From: Streptomyces sp. NBC_00239 | Lineage (GTDB): Bacteria; Actinomycetota; Actinomycetes; Streptomycetales; Streptomycetaceae | Assembly: GCF_036194065.1 (NCBI RefSeq) | Contig: NZ_CP108095.1 | Span: 3,596,001-3,660,000, forward strand | Length of the DNA: 64,000 nucleotides | Direction: 5' to 3' | Notes under the pieces: model-generated | The model's input: only the letters and a program-made list of their open reading frames with translations | Told to the model about the DNA's origin: nothing | The model's database searches: none | Translations under genes and position numbers: made by a program | In this document: in pieces, positions 54,727 through 63,853 of the stretch | Layout: each line of letters starts with the position of its first letter | How positions within the stretch are numbered: position 1 is the stretch's first letter

Positions 54727-56552
54727 CCGCGCTCTCCTTCTCCTTCGGCGGGGCTTTCGGCAGGTGCGGGGGCAGCCGCCGCGGCGGGTGCCTCGTCGGA
54801 CGCGGGCTCGGGCTCGGTGTCCGGCTCGGGCTCGGCGGCCGGGTCCGGCTCGGCGTCCGGTGCGATCGGCGCCCGTCCGCTCAGCGCGGCGGCCAGGTCG
54901 GCCAGCTCCTCGGGGAGCTTGGCGGACTCGCTGCGGCCGAGACCCGCCATCTCGACGACGGTGGCGCCGTCGGGACCGGTCACGGCGCGGACCCACACCC
55001 GGCGCCGCTGGATGAAGAGGGAGCCGGCCAGGCCCAGCACGGCGGCGGCCGCGCCCGCGAGGGCGAGTCCGTTGGCGGGCTGGTGGGAGATCTGGAAGGT
55101 GGCCCAGCGCTCGACGCCCTCGAACTTCACGGTGCCCGCGCCGCCCGGCAGGGTCATCGTCTCGCCGGGCCGCAGCCGCTGCTTGAACAGCTGGCCGTCC
55201 GCGCCCTTGAACTCCTTCATCTTGGTCTTGTCGAGCCGGTAGACGTTCTGCGGCAGACCGGAGTCCATGCCGAGGCTGCCGTGGTACGCGTTGAGCGCGA
55301 GCACCGGGTAGTCCAGGGCGGGGAACTGGGAGAACATCTGGCCCTTGCCGGCGCCGGCGAAGGTCGGGACGAAGAAGGCCTGGAAGCCGAGCTGCTCCTT
55401 CTTTCCGTCCTTGTCGCGGTAGCCGTCGGTCACCTTGACCGCGCCGGTCGAGGTGATGTTGGAGTCCATGGGCAGCAGCGGCACGGCCTCCTTGAAGATC
55501 ACCTTGCCGCGCGGGTCGGTCACCGAGAGGACCGGCGCGTACCCGTGGCCGAGCAGGTAGACCTTCGAGCCGTCGATGTCGAGCGGCTTGTTGACCTCGA
55601 TGTCGGCCTTGGTCGGGGTGCCGTAGGCGCCTTCGCTGTAGGTGACGTGCGCCTTGAAGGTGCGGGGCGTGCCCTTCTGCGGGCCGGTGCGCTCGTACGT
55701 CGCGTCGAAGCGGTCCAGCGTGAAGCTGAACGGGACGAGGCCGTCGCGGTCGAAGAGGCTGCCGGCGCGGAAGTCGTCGTACTGCGTCATCGTGTTGGAG
55801 AAGCCGGTGCCGCGGACGACGAGCTTGCCGCCCTCGGACTTGTACAGCTGGCCGGCCGCGAACGCCACCAGCATCACGATGAGCGCGATGTGGAAGACGA
55901 GGTTTCCGGCTTCGCGCAGGTAGCCCTTCTCGGAGATGACGGAGTCGGTGTCGGCGTCCACCCGGAAGCGGCGGCCCCGCAGGATCTCGCGCGCGGCGCC
56001 GAGCACCTCGTCGGGGGCGGTGTGCGTGCGCCAGGTCGCGTAGGCCGGCATCCGGTCCAGGCGGCGGGGGGTGCGCACCGGGCGGCCGCGGAGCTGGCCG
56101 ACGAACTTCCAGGTGCGCGGCACGATGCAGCCGATGAGGGAGACGAACAGCAGGATGTAGATCGCGGAGAACCACACCGAGCTGTAGACGTCGAAGAGCT
56201 GGAGCTTCTCGAAGAGCGGCACCCAGAACGCGTGGGTGCGCTTCCAGTCGGCCACCTTCAGCTCGTCGACGTTCGTCTGCGGGACGAGCGAGCCGGGGAT
56301 GGAGCCGAGGGAGAGCAACAGCAGGAGGATCAGAGCCACCCGCATGGAGGTGAGCTGGTGCCAGGTCCAGCGGATCCAGCCGAGGACGCCGACGACCGCG
56401 GGGGCGGCCGCGCTCTCCTCCTGGGGTGCGGTGGACATGGCGGCGCCGGCTTCGCCGAGTGCGGCGGCCTCGTCGCCGGGGCGCGTGCCGCCGGTGTCGT
56501 TCCCGTCCGGCTCGGCGGCCGGGGCGCTGCTCTTGTTGTCGGTCGTGCTCAT
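54723..56552 (-). CDS. resB: Cytochrome c biogenesis protein ResB/Ccs1 (System II)
   Basis: A 609-residue protein with four helices and a large extracytoplasmic domain. Family segments are RWTWHQLTSMRVALILLLLL near residue 62 and FIVRTWKFVGQLRGRP-like sequence near 150 (IVPRTWKFVGQLRG). HIALIVMLVAFAAGQLYKSE is near 225. A Glu/Pro/Ala-rich cytoplasmic tail (EPDPAAEPEPDTEPEPASDE) ends the protein, and a polar N-terminal stretch of about 55 residues precedes the first helix. It works with CcsB as the haem lyase complex. Confidence 0.93.
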   Translation of the reverse strand: MSTTDNKSSAPAAEPDGNDTGGTRPGDEAAALGEAGAAMSTAPQEESAAAPAVVGVLGWIRWTWHQLTSMRVALILLLLLSLGSIPGSLVPQTNVDELKVADWKRTHAFWVPLFEKLQLFDVYSSVWFSAIYILLFVSLIGCIVPRTWKFVGQLRGRPVRTPRRLDRMPAYATWRTHTAPDEVLGAAREILRGRRFRVDADTDSVISEKGYLREAGNLVFHIALIVMLVAFAAGQLYKSEGGKLVVRGTGFSNTMTQYDDFRAGSLFDRDGLVPFSFTLDRFDATYERTGPQKGTPRTFKAHVTYSEGAYGTPTKADIEVNKPLDIDGSKVYLLGHGYAPVLSVTDPRGKVIFKEAVPLLPMDSNITSTGAVKVTDGYRDKDGKKEQLGFQAFFVPTFAGAGKGQMFSQFPALDYPVLALNAYHGSLGMDSGLPQNVYRLDKTKMKEFKGADGQLFKQRLRPGETMTLPGGAGTVKFEGVERWATFQISHQPANGLALAGAAAAVLGLAGSLFIQRRRVWVRAVTGPDGATVVEMAGLGRSESAKLPEELADLAAALSGRAPIAPDAEPDPAAEPEPDTEPEPASDEAPAAAAAPAPAESPAEGEGERG

Positions 56553-56570
56553 ACGCGCGTACTCATTCGC

Positions 56571-57329
56571 TCAGATCCCCACCGTGAAGCCGTTGGTCCA
56601 CACCTGCATCTCGCTGACGATGGTGTTCCACACACCTGTGACGAGCAGCAGACCGGTGAGGATCAGCATGCCGCCGCCGATGCGCATCACCCATGCGTAG
56701 TGCTTCTTGACCCACCCGAATGCGCCCAGCGCCTTGCGGAAGGCGACGGCGGTGAGCACGAACGGCACACCCAGTCCGAGGCAGTACGCGGTGGTGAGCA
56801 CGGCCGCGCGGCCGGCGCTGGCCTGGTCGAGCGCGAGGGTGGTCACGGCGCCGAGGGTGGGCCCCATGCAGGGGGTCCAGCCTATGCCGAAGAGCACCCC
56901 GAGGACCGGGGCGCCGAGGAGTCCTGCGGTCGGCTTCTTGTGGAAGCGGAACTCTCGCATCGTCAGGCCGGGGATGAGGCCCATGAAGAAGAGTCCGAGC
57001 AGGATGACGACTCCGCCGAGCACTCTGGAGATGATCTCCCGGTGCTCTTGGAGGGTCTGGCCGAAGAAGCCGAAGAGCGCGCCGCCGGAGACGAACACGG
57101 CGGTGAAGCCGAGGACGAACAGGCCCGCGCCGGCCACCATCCGGCCGCGCCGGGCCTCGGCGAGGTCGGAGCCGCCGACGCCGGTGACGTAGGAGAGGTA
57201 GCCGGGGACGAGCGGCAGGACGCAGGGCGAGAAGAAGGAGACGAGCCCGGCGAGGACTGCGATGGGCAGGGCCAGTATCAGGGCCCCGCTCATGACCGTC
57301 TCGTTGGGCTCGACGGCGAGGGTCAGCAC
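56571..57329 (-). CDS. ccdA: Thiol-disulfide transporter CcdA
   Basis: A 252-residue DsbD-type membrane protein with six helices. The redox-active Cys pair is in SFFSPCVLPLVPGYLSY near residue 35 and FGIGWTPCMGPTLGAVT near 155. It carries reducing power across the membrane to ResA so that apocytochrome c thiols stay reduced. The GTG start (57329) lies four bases after the resA stop, and resB follows 18 bases downstream. Confidence 0.94.
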   Translation of the reverse strand: MLTLAVEPNETVMSGALILALPIAVLAGLVSFFSPCVLPLVPGYLSYVTGVGGSDLAEARRGRMVAGAGLFVLGFTAVFVSGGALFGFFGQTLQEHREIISRVLGGVVILLGLFFMGLIPGLTMREFRFHKKPTAGLLGAPVLGVLFGIGWTPCMGPTLGAVTTLALDQASAGRAAVLTTAYCLGLGVPFVLTAVAFRKALGAFGWVKKHYAWVMRIGGGMLILTGLLLVTGVWNTIVSEMQVWTNGFTVGI

Positions 57330-57333
57330 CGGA

Positions 57334-57960
57334 TCACTTCTCCGCCGCGATGGGCTCGATCATCTTGCGCAGCTGGTCCTCGCCGAGGCCGATGAGCGCG
57401 CGGGCGGCGATCTTTCCGTCCCGGTCGAGTACGAGCGTCGAGGGGATGGTCTGGAGGCTGAGGGTGCCCTTGGGGAAGCGCAGCAGGAGCTTGCTGTCCG
57501 GGTCGTGCAGGCTCCGGTAGGGGATCCCGAACTCCTCGTCGAAGGCCTGGGCGGCCTGCGTGGTGTTGCGGATGTTGATGCCCACGAACTCGACGCCCTT
57601 GGACTTGAGGTCCTTGGACACCGTGGCGAAGTGCGGGGCTTCGGCCCGGCAGGGGGCGCACCAGGAGCCCCAGACGTTGAGGACGACGACCTTGCCCTTG
57701 AGGTCGGCGACGTCGAGGGTGCCGCCGTCGACGGTGGCGCCGTCGAGCTTGGGGGCGGGCTTGCGGTCCGCCTTGGCGACGTTGTAGACGCCGCCGGAGC
57801 CGCGCACGAAGTTGATGCCGGATCCGTTGGAGGTGCTGCCGCCGCCGTCCGTGTCTCCGCACGCCGTCAGGGTCAGGGCGCCCGCGGCCGTCACCGCGGT
57901 CAGCAGGAGTGCGCGGCCGCTGGTCGAGCGGCTGCGTCGGGGGGCGCTGCTAAGGCTCAT
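57334..57960 (-). CDS. resA: Thioredoxin-like lipoprotein ResA/TlpA
   Basis: A 208-residue extracytoplasmic thiol-disulfide protein. Cys34 closes a lipobox (GALTLTACGDTD). The thioredoxin fold has the active site Cys101-Ala-Pro-Cys104 (NVWGSWCAPCRAEAPHF), and the cis-Pro region is LSLQTIPSTLVLDRDG. It reduces the haem-binding cysteines of apocytochrome c and is first in the ccdA-resB-ccsB operon. Confidence 0.93.
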   Translation of the reverse strand: MSLSSAPRRSRSTSGRALLLTAVTAAGALTLTACGDTDGGGSTSNGSGINFVRGSGGVYNVAKADRKPAPKLDGATVDGGTLDVADLKGKVVVLNVWGSWCAPCRAEAPHFATVSKDLKSKGVEFVGINIRNTTQAAQAFDEEFGIPYRSLHDPDSKLLLRFPKGTLSLQTIPSTLVLDRDGKIAARALIGLGEDQLRKMIEPIAAEK

Positions 57961-58037
57961 GTGAAAAGTTTCGCATGGGCGTTTTATGGATCTTGCGCAC
58001 CCCCCGGCGGACTCCGGGAGGAGGCCGTACCGCGAGG

Positions 58038-59282
58038 TCAGGCCGCCGAGAGGTAGGATTTCCAGCCGCCGGCCGGGGACTGGCCGGGGGTCAGTTCGCG
58101 GAGCCTGGCGAGGACCTTCGGGTCCTGGACGTCGAGCCAGTCCACGAACTGCCGGAAGGATACGAGGCGTACGTCCTTTTTGTCCGACATGGCCTTGAGG
58201 GCTTCCTCGACGGCATCCATGTAGATCCCGCCGTTCCACTCCTCGAAGTGGTTGCCGATGAACAGCGGCGCGCGGTTCGACTCGTACGCCCGCTTGAAGC
58301 CGTTGAGGTAGGCGCCGGTGGCCTGCCGGCGCCAGGCCGGGTAGTTCGACGGGACGCCGCGGGTGGCGTTCTTCGACTGGTTGGCCAGGATGTTGTAGTC
58401 CATGGACAGCACCTCGAAGGAGTGGCCGGGGAACGGCAGGCCCTGCAGCGGCAGGTCCCAGATCGCGCCCTTCTTCGCCGGCCACATCTGCAGCCCGCCC
58501 GGCGAGCTCGCGTCGTAGCGCCAGCCCAGCTTCTCCGCCGTCGGCAGCAGCGCGTCCCGGCCGAGCAGGCACGGGGTGCGGGCGCCGATCAGTTCCTTGT
58601 CGTAGTCGAACGGCAGCGGCTCCAGGTCGGTGAAACCGGTGTGCGTGCGCCAGTTCTTGACGAAGGACTTGGCCTGGTCGATCTCGTCCTGCCAGTCGGC
58701 CTGGCTCCAGTTGCCGACCGAGCCGGAACCCCCGCAGAAGTGCCCGTTGAAGTGCGTGCCTATCTCGTGGCCGTCGAGCCACGCCTGCCGGACGTTCTGC
58801 AGGGTGAGGCGGACGTTCTCGTCCTTGAGGTAGCCGATGTCGGACGCGCCGACCCGGTTGTTCGGGGGCCGGTAGAGGTTCTTCTTCGACTCGGGCAGCA
58901 GGTAGATGCCCGAGAGGAAGAACGTCATGGCCGCGCCGTGGTCCTTGGCCACCTTCAGGAAGCGCGGGAAGAGGCCGTTGCCGACCTCGCCCGCGCCGTC
59001 CCAGCTGAACACGACGAACTGCGGCGGGGTCTCCCCCGGCTGCAGCGGCACCGGCTTCCCGGGCTGGTGGGGCTGCGGGCCGGTGTCCGCGGTGGAGCCG
59101 TCGCCGATCGGCTTCGCGGCCGGGCCGCTCGGCCGTGGGGAGCCGGTCTTGATCGGACCGAGGGCGCCCTTGCCGGCGCCGGACGAACCGCCCGAGCTAC
59201 AGCCCGCGATGCCCGCCGCGGCCGCCGCCCCGAGCCCCAGACCGAGTGCTCCCCTCCGGGTTATCCCGCCGAAGTCGCGCAT
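58038..59282 (-). CDS. Tat-type lipoprotein with polysaccharide-deacetylase-like domain
   Basis: A 414-residue lipoprotein. The N-terminus has a twin-arginine pair (GITRRGALGLGLG) and a lipobox at Cys28 (AGIAGCSSGG), so export by the Tat system is likely. From about residue 95 the protein resembles polysaccharide deacetylases (FVVFSWDGAGEVGNGLFP; HEIGTHFNGHFCGGSG; RAPLFIGNHFEEW), but the first Asp motif is altered from the usual TFDDG, so its activity is uncertain. ATG 59282 is preferred to the upstream GTG 59288. It lies between resA and the phosphatase gene. Confidence 0.85.
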   Translation of the reverse strand: MRDFGGITRRGALGLGLGAAAAAGIAGCSSGGSSGAGKGALGPIKTGSPRPSGPAAKPIGDGSTADTGPQPHQPGKPVPLQPGETPPQFVVFSWDGAGEVGNGLFPRFLKVAKDHGAAMTFFLSGIYLLPESKKNLYRPPNNRVGASDIGYLKDENVRLTLQNVRQAWLDGHEIGTHFNGHFCGGSGSVGNWSQADWQDEIDQAKSFVKNWRTHTGFTDLEPLPFDYDKELIGARTPCLLGRDALLPTAEKLGWRYDASSPGGLQMWPAKKGAIWDLPLQGLPFPGHSFEVLSMDYNILANQSKNATRGVPSNYPAWRRQATGAYLNGFKRAYESNRAPLFIGNHFEEWNGGIYMDAVEEALKAMSDKKDVRLVSFRQFVDWLDVQDPKVLARLRELTPGQSPAGGWKSYLSAA

Positions 59283-59412
59283 GTGCACCGTTCCCGTCCC
59301 CGTCGTTCGCGAGCCCTCACCCTGTCCATATAAACGGACAATTGGTAAGAGGGGTCTACCCGACACGGTGGTTCCCGCGCAGCACGCGTTTATTGGGGAT
59401 GGCCGATAACGA

Positions 59413-60087
59413 TCAGGCGCCGAACGCCTTCGACTTCCCCTTCACCGGCTTCGCACCCGCCAGCAGGTGCGAGGGCACCAGGTCCCGCGCCGGCTCGCTG
59501 TACCCGACCGACACCAGCCGGTCGCCCTCGTACGTGAACGACGTCAGCGAGGCCAGCGTGCACTGCCGGCGCCGCGGGTCGTGCCACAGCCGGCGCTTCT
59601 CCGCGAAGCTCCGCACGATCCAGATCGGCAGCTGATGGCTGACCGCCACCGCCTCGTGACCGCGCGCCGCGTCCCGCGCCGCCTCCAGCGCGCCGGTCAT
59701 CCGCACGACCTGCTCGATGTACGGCTCGCCCCACGAGGGACGGAACGGGTTCGTCAGGTGCTTCCAGTTGCCGGGCTTGCGCAGCGCGCCGTCGCCGACA
59801 CCGAAGGTCTTGCCCTCGAAGACGTTCTCCGCCTCCAGCAGCCGCGAATCGGTCGCCAGGTCCAGCCCGTGGCTCTTGGCCACCGGCGCCGCGGTCTCCT
59901 GCGCCCGCTCCAGCGGCGACGCCACGACGTACGTGATGTCGCGGCCCTCCAGGTGCTCGGCCACCCGGTCGGCCATCAGCCGGCCCAGCTCGGACAGGTG
60001 GTAGCCGGCCCGGCGGCCGTAGAGCACGCCGTCCGGGTTGTGCACCTCGCCGTGCCGCATCAGGTGGACAACGGTGATCTCGCTCAT
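59413..60087 (-). CDS. Histidine phosphatase family protein
   Basis: A 224-residue member of the phosphoglycerate-mutase superfamily. The catalytic RHG motif is [20 protein letters not shown] at residue 6, and the second histidine is in [35 protein letters not shown] carries the conserved Arg and Glu. The substrate is unknown. It overlaps the hemL stop by four bases, so the two are co-translated. Confidence 0.92.
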   Translation of the reverse strand: MSEITVVHLMRHGEVHNPDGVLYGRRAGYHLSELGRLMADRVAEHLEGRDITYVVASPLERAQETAAPVAKSHGLDLATDSRLLEAENVFEGKTFGVGDGALRKPGNWKHLTNPFRPSWGEPYIEQVVRMTGALEAARDAARGHEAVAVSHQLPIWIVRSFAEKRRLWHDPRRRQCTLASLTSFTYEGDRLVSVGYSEPARDLVPSHLLAGAKPVKGKSKAFGA

Positions 60088-61409
60088 GCCGTGGCCTCCG
60101 TCGCCTCGGCGGCCGCGCGGGCCGCGGCCGGCAGCGCCGCCGCGATGCGCTCGACCGCCCGCTCGTCGTGGGCAGTGGAAACGAACCAGGACTCGAACGC
60201 CGACGGCGGCAGGTACACGCCGTCCGCGAGCATCGAGTGGAAGAACGCGTTGAAGCGGAAGGACTCCTGCTTCTTCGCGTCGTCGTAGTTGCGCACCTCG
60301 TCCGCGGTGAAGAACACCGAGAACATGTTGGACGCGGTCTGCAGCCGGTGCGCCACGCCCTCCTTGGCGAGCGCGCCCGTGACCAGGCCCTGGATCTCCT
60401 TCGACACCGCGTCGACCTTCACGTACGCGGCCTCGTCCAGCAGCCGCAGCTGCGCCAGGCCCGCCGCGGTCGCCACCGGGTTACCGGAGAGCGTGCCCGC
60501 CTGGTAGACCGGGCCGACCGGGGCCAGGTGGCCCATGACGTCCGCGCGGCCGCCGAAGGCCGCAGCCGGGAAGCCGCCGCCCATGACCTTGCCAAAGGTC
60601 ATCAGGTCGGGCTTGACCCCGTCGACGCCGTACCAGCCGGCGCGCGAGGTGCGGAAACCCGTCATGACCTCGTCGGAGATGTACAGCGCGCCGTCCTCGC
60701 GGCACAGGTCGGACAGACCCTGGTTGAAGCCCGCCGCCGGCGTGACCACGCCCATGTTGCCGGGCGCCGCCTCCGTGATCACACAGGCGATCTGGCCGGG
60801 GTGCGCGGCGAACGCGGCCCGCACCGATTCCAGATCGTTGTACGGCAGCACGATGGTGTCGCCGGCCTGCGCGCCCGTGACACCCGGGGTGTCCGGCAGC
60901 GCGAACGTCGCCAGGCCCGAGCCGGCCGCGGCCAGCAGCGCGTCCACGTGCCCGTGGTAGCAGCCCGCGAACTTCACGACCTTCGCCCGGCCCGTGAAAC
61001 CGCGCGCCAGCCGGATCGCCGACATCGTGGCCTCGGTGCCCGACGACACCAGCCGCACCTGCTCCACCGGCTCGATCCGGGCGACGATCTCCTCGGCGAG
61101 CGCGACCTCGCCCTCACCGGGCGTACCGAACGACGTGCCGCGCGCGACGGCCGCCTGGACGGCCTCGATGACCTGCGGATGGGAATGGCCGAGGATCATC
61201 GGCCCCCACGAGCAGACGAGGTCGACGTACTCGCGGCCGTCGGCGTCGGTGAGGTACGGACCGGTACCGGACACCATGAACCGGGGCGTTCCGCCCACGG
61301 CGCGGAACGCGCGTACGGGAGAGTTCACGCCGCCGGGGGTCACGACTGCCGCCCGGTCGAAAAGAGTCTGCGAAACTGGGGCCTGGTATGGGTAGCTCAC
61401 ACCAGCCAT
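60084..61409 (-). CDS. hemL: Glutamate-1-semialdehyde 2,1-aminomutase
   Basis: A 441-residue PLP enzyme that makes 5-aminolevulinate from glutamate-1-semialdehyde, the C5 route to haem. The PLP lysine is in [18 protein letters not shown], and the family opening is [40 protein letters not shown] precedes it. The haem supplied here would feed the cytochrome c biogenesis genes just downstream. The ATG is at 61409. Confidence 0.95.
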   Translation of the reverse strand: MAGVSYPYQAPVSQTLFDRAAVVTPGGVNSPVRAFRAVGGTPRFMVSGTGPYLTDADGREYVDLVCSWGPMILGHSHPQVIEAVQAAVARGTSFGTPGEGEVALAEEIVARIEPVEQVRLVSSGTEATMSAIRLARGFTGRAKVVKFAGCYHGHVDALLAAAGSGLATFALPDTPGVTGAQAGDTIVLPYNDLESVRAAFAAHPGQIACVITEAAPGNMGVVTPAAGFNQGLSDLCREDGALYISDEVMTGFRTSRAGWYGVDGVKPDLMTFGKVMGGGFPAAAFGGRADVMGHLAPVGPVYQAGTLSGNPVATAAGLAQLRLLDEAAYVKVDAVSKEIQGLVTGALAKEGVAHRLQTASNMFSVFFTADEVRNYDDAKKQESFRFNAFFHSMLADGVYLPPSAFESWFVSTAHDERAVERIAAALPAAARAAAEATEATA

Positions 61410-61535
61410 GGTGTCAGAGCCCCGGACCGTCTTGCGGACAGGTGTTTCACCGTCGTGCCGCGGGGGAGGTCACTGCCATGATGATCAGGCTGCGCGGTGG
61501 GGTCCGGGCGGCCGGTAGAGCAGTCGGGTGGAGAT

Positions 61536-62120
61536 ATGCAACGCGGTGGCGGACCGGGCGAGGGAACCGACGGGCTGGACGGCCTGGGTCCTGAGCGCGC
61601 CCGCGGCCGCCGCGGCAGGCACCGGCGCAAGACGACCGACGCGGCAGCGGTACCGTCCACGAGCAGGAATGGGGGCCGCGGCATGGGGGTGACGTACAAG
61701 TACTTCGGCGCGCCCGACGGCGCCACGGCGGCCCGCGTCCCGATCTCCATGCGCCCCGAGGAACTCGGCGGCGACGAACTCGGCATGGGCGGCCTCTTCA
61801 CCAAGATCAAGCCGGAAACCGTGGCCGCGATGGTCCTGACCGGCATCGAGGGCATACCGCTCCACAAGGTCCCCCCGCTGGAGCTCGTCGTCCTGCACCC
61901 CGACTACGCGGTGGTCAAGCTCCCCATGACCGTCGTCGACCCGCTGCGCGACATCGCCGAGGAATCGGTGGGCGCGGCCGCCTTCATCTGGTCCACGGTC
62001 CCCGACCGCGGCGGCCCCCGCGACGCCTTCAACGTCTACCAGCTGCTCCACGAGTGGCAGGACTTCTCCATCCGCCTCCACGAGGCCGGCCACCAGCCGT
62101 ACTGCCTGGTCTGGCCCTGA
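61536..62120 (+). CDS. Hypothetical protein, conserved core of 145 residues
   Basis: A 194-residue protein if it starts at ATG 61536, which follows GGTGGAG. The first 49 residues are basic and disordered (RARGRRGRHRRKTTDAAA). The ordered part starts at an alternative ATG (61683, MGVTYKYFGAPDGATAARVP) and includes ELGMGGLFTKIKPETVAAMV and FNVYQLLHEWQDFSIRLHEA. Third-position GC is lower before 61683, so the shorter 145-residue form may be the true product. No function is known. It is divergent from hemL and is the last chromosomal gene before the integrase. Confidence 0.75.
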   Translation: MQRGGGPGEGTDGLDGLGPERARGRRGRHRRKTTDAAAVPSTSRNGGRGMGVTYKYFGAPDGATAARVPISMRPEELGGDELGMGGLFTKIKPETVAAMVLTGIEGIPLHKVPPLELVVLHPDYAVVKLPMTVVDPLRDIAEESVGAAAFIWSTVPDRGGPRDAFNVYQLLHEWQDFSIRLHEAGHQPYCLVWP

Positions 62121-62187
62121 CCTGGTCTTTGGTCATGCTCGGACGGCCCTGCGCAGGGGCTGCCCGGCCGCGCCCGGAAGCCGCCCG

Positions 62188-63513
62188 TCAGGCGGCCAGG
62201 GCACATTGAGGGCACACGGCTGAGGAACGCGCCCTGGGTGTGCCCTCCGCCTCGGTGCCATCGCCTTCATCGGTGAAGGCCGCGTCGATCGCCTTACGCG
62301 TCCGCGTCTCGCTTGTCGGCAGCAGGTGCGTGTAGGTGCGCAGGGTGAAGCCAGGGTCCGAGTGCCCGAGGTACTCCGAGAGCGCCTTGATGCTCTCCCC
62401 CGCGTCCAAGAGGACGGACGCGTACGCGTGCCGGAGGGCATGCATCCCGTCCTCCGGGGCGGACTGGAGGTACTTCGCACCGCGCTCGCGGGGCGGGATG
62501 ACCCCGGCCGCGGCGAGGGCGAGCTTCCAGACTCCCTGGTTGAAGACGCTGCGGTTGTACGCCCGCCCCTTCTCGTCCACGAAGAGGAGCCGGAACGTCT
62601 TCGGTTCACCGTCAGGCTTGCCCCAGGGCAAAGTGACCGCGGTCGGCGAGAACTCCTTCATGTGGACCTTCAAGGCTGCGGCGAGCTGCGCGGACAGCGG
62701 CACCGAGCGGATCCGGTTGCCCTTGGGCAGAGCGAACACGGCCTTCGTGCCCACGATCCGCACCTGGCGGTTGACGTGGATCCAGCCGCCCTTGAAGTCG
62801 ATGTCCGTATCGGCGATGCCGAAGACCTCGCCCTGGCGGAGGCCGCAGCCGAAGGCCAGCTTGCCACCTCCCTGGAAGCGCTTCGGCAGGCCGGCGATCA
62901 CCGCGCGCACCCGCTCCAGGGTCCACGGGACGACCTTCTTCTTGGTCACCGTGGGGAGCTTGACCGAGCTCGCCTTGCAGGGGTTCTTGGGCAGCAGGCC
63001 GTCGTCCACGGCCGCCCCGAGGATGCTGGAGAGGACGTCGAAGATCCCCTCGATGGTCGACGCTCCGAGGTCCGTGTCCTGGAGCTTGCGTATCCAGCCC
63101 TGGATGGTGGACGGCTGGTTGAGCGAGCGCAGCTCGCGCCGTCCGAGGTGGGCGGTGATGTGGTTGCGGACCGTGGCCTCGTACCGGAGGGCGGTCGTGG
63201 GGCCGGCGGAGTTCGCTTCCAGCCACTTCTGCGCGTAACTGGCGAGCGTCTCCTTGGTCGCGCTGGGAGCGACGTAGGTGCCGTGCCGCAGTTCGACGTC
63301 GACCTCGGCGGCCCGGTTGTCGGCCGCCGCCTTCGTCTCGAAGTTCTCCTTGCGCTGCTGTTGGTCGAGGTCGCGGTAGCGGACCTGCCAGCGCTTGCCG
63401 ATCCCATGGTCGGCGGTCGGCACCATCGGCCTGGTACGGCTCCTGTGCTCGGCGCAGTCGGCCTCCCCAGGCTTGGGGTGGGACTTGTGCCAGCGGTCGT
63501 ACACGTCAGCCAA
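62188..63513 (-). CDS. Tyrosine-type site-specific integrase
   Basis: A 441-residue tyrosine recombinase. The N-terminal arm-binding domain (KRWQVRYRDLDQQQRKENFE) is followed by a core-binding domain (WLEANSAGPTTALRYEATVR). The catalytic set is Arg in FGCGLRQGEVFGI, His-x-x-Arg in MHALRHAYASVLL, His in LSEYLGHSDPGFT and the nucleophile Tyr in LRTYTHLLP. It resembles integrases of actinomycete integrative elements. The start overlaps the end of the XRE gene by eight bases. Its low third-position GC compared with neighbours indicates transfer. Confidence 0.93.
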   Translation of the reverse strand: MADVYDRWHKSHPKPGEADCAEHRSRTRPMVPTADHGIGKRWQVRYRDLDQQQRKENFETKAAADNRAAEVDVELRHGTYVAPSATKETLASYAQKWLEANSAGPTTALRYEATVRNHITAHLGRRELRSLNQPSTIQGWIRKLQDTDLGASTIEGIFDVLSSILGAAVDDGLLPKNPCKASSVKLPTVTKKKVVPWTLERVRAVIAGLPKRFQGGGKLAFGCGLRQGEVFGIADTDIDFKGGWIHVNRQVRIVGTKAVFALPKGNRIRSVPLSAQLAAALKVHMKEFSPTAVTLPWGKPDGEPKTFRLLFVDEKGRAYNRSVFNQGVWKLALAAAGVIPPRERGAKYLQSAPEDGMHALRHAYASVLLDAGESIKALSEYLGHSDPGFTLRTYTHLLPTSETRTRKAIDAAFTDEGDGTEAEGTPRARSSAVCPQCALAA

Positions 63514-63823
63514 GAAGGGCCTCCCGGAAGCGGTCGAGGGTCCAGGAGGCGGAGCGGGCGACGGGGTTCGGCTCGCTCCACACCGGCAGCAGGGCGGTGG
63601 GCGACACCCCGAGGGCGGCAGCGATGACGACGAGGTCGTCGATGTCGCAGCGCCGACGCGCGCGTTCGGTGCGGCTGACGGCGATGTTCGTCAGCGGCCT
63701 GCCCAACGCGGTGCAGCGCTCGGCGAGCTGCCGCTGGGAAAGTCCGCGCAGGAGTCGTATTCGTTCGATGGTGCGGGCGACTTGGAGTCCCGCTGGGCCG
63801 ATTTCTACAGGTCGAGTTGCCAT
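63506..63823 (-). CDS. XRE-family helix-turn-helix regulator
   Basis: A protein of about 105 residues with one Cro/CI-type helix-turn-helix (IERIRLLRGLSQRQLAERCT then NIAVSRTERARRRCDIDDLV). It could control the integrase or the maintenance genes of the element. The start is put at ATG 63823 (MATRPVEIGPAG); a GTG at 63853 would add ten residues. Neither has a clear ribosome site. It is translationally coupled to the integrase gene. Confidence 0.82.
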   Translation of the reverse strand: MATRPVEIGPAGLQVARTIERIRLLRGLSQRQLAERCTALGRPLTNIAVSRTERARRRCDIDDLVVIAAALGVSPTALLPVWSEPNPVARSASWTLDRFREALLG

Positions 63824-63853
63824 GACGAATAGCCGTAACTCGATTTCCGACAC

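Noticed and set aside
62121..62187. tRNA gene as attachment site for the integrase
   Set aside because: No cloverleaf, anticodon arm or CCA-end sequence could be recognised at this junction or elsewhere in the window.
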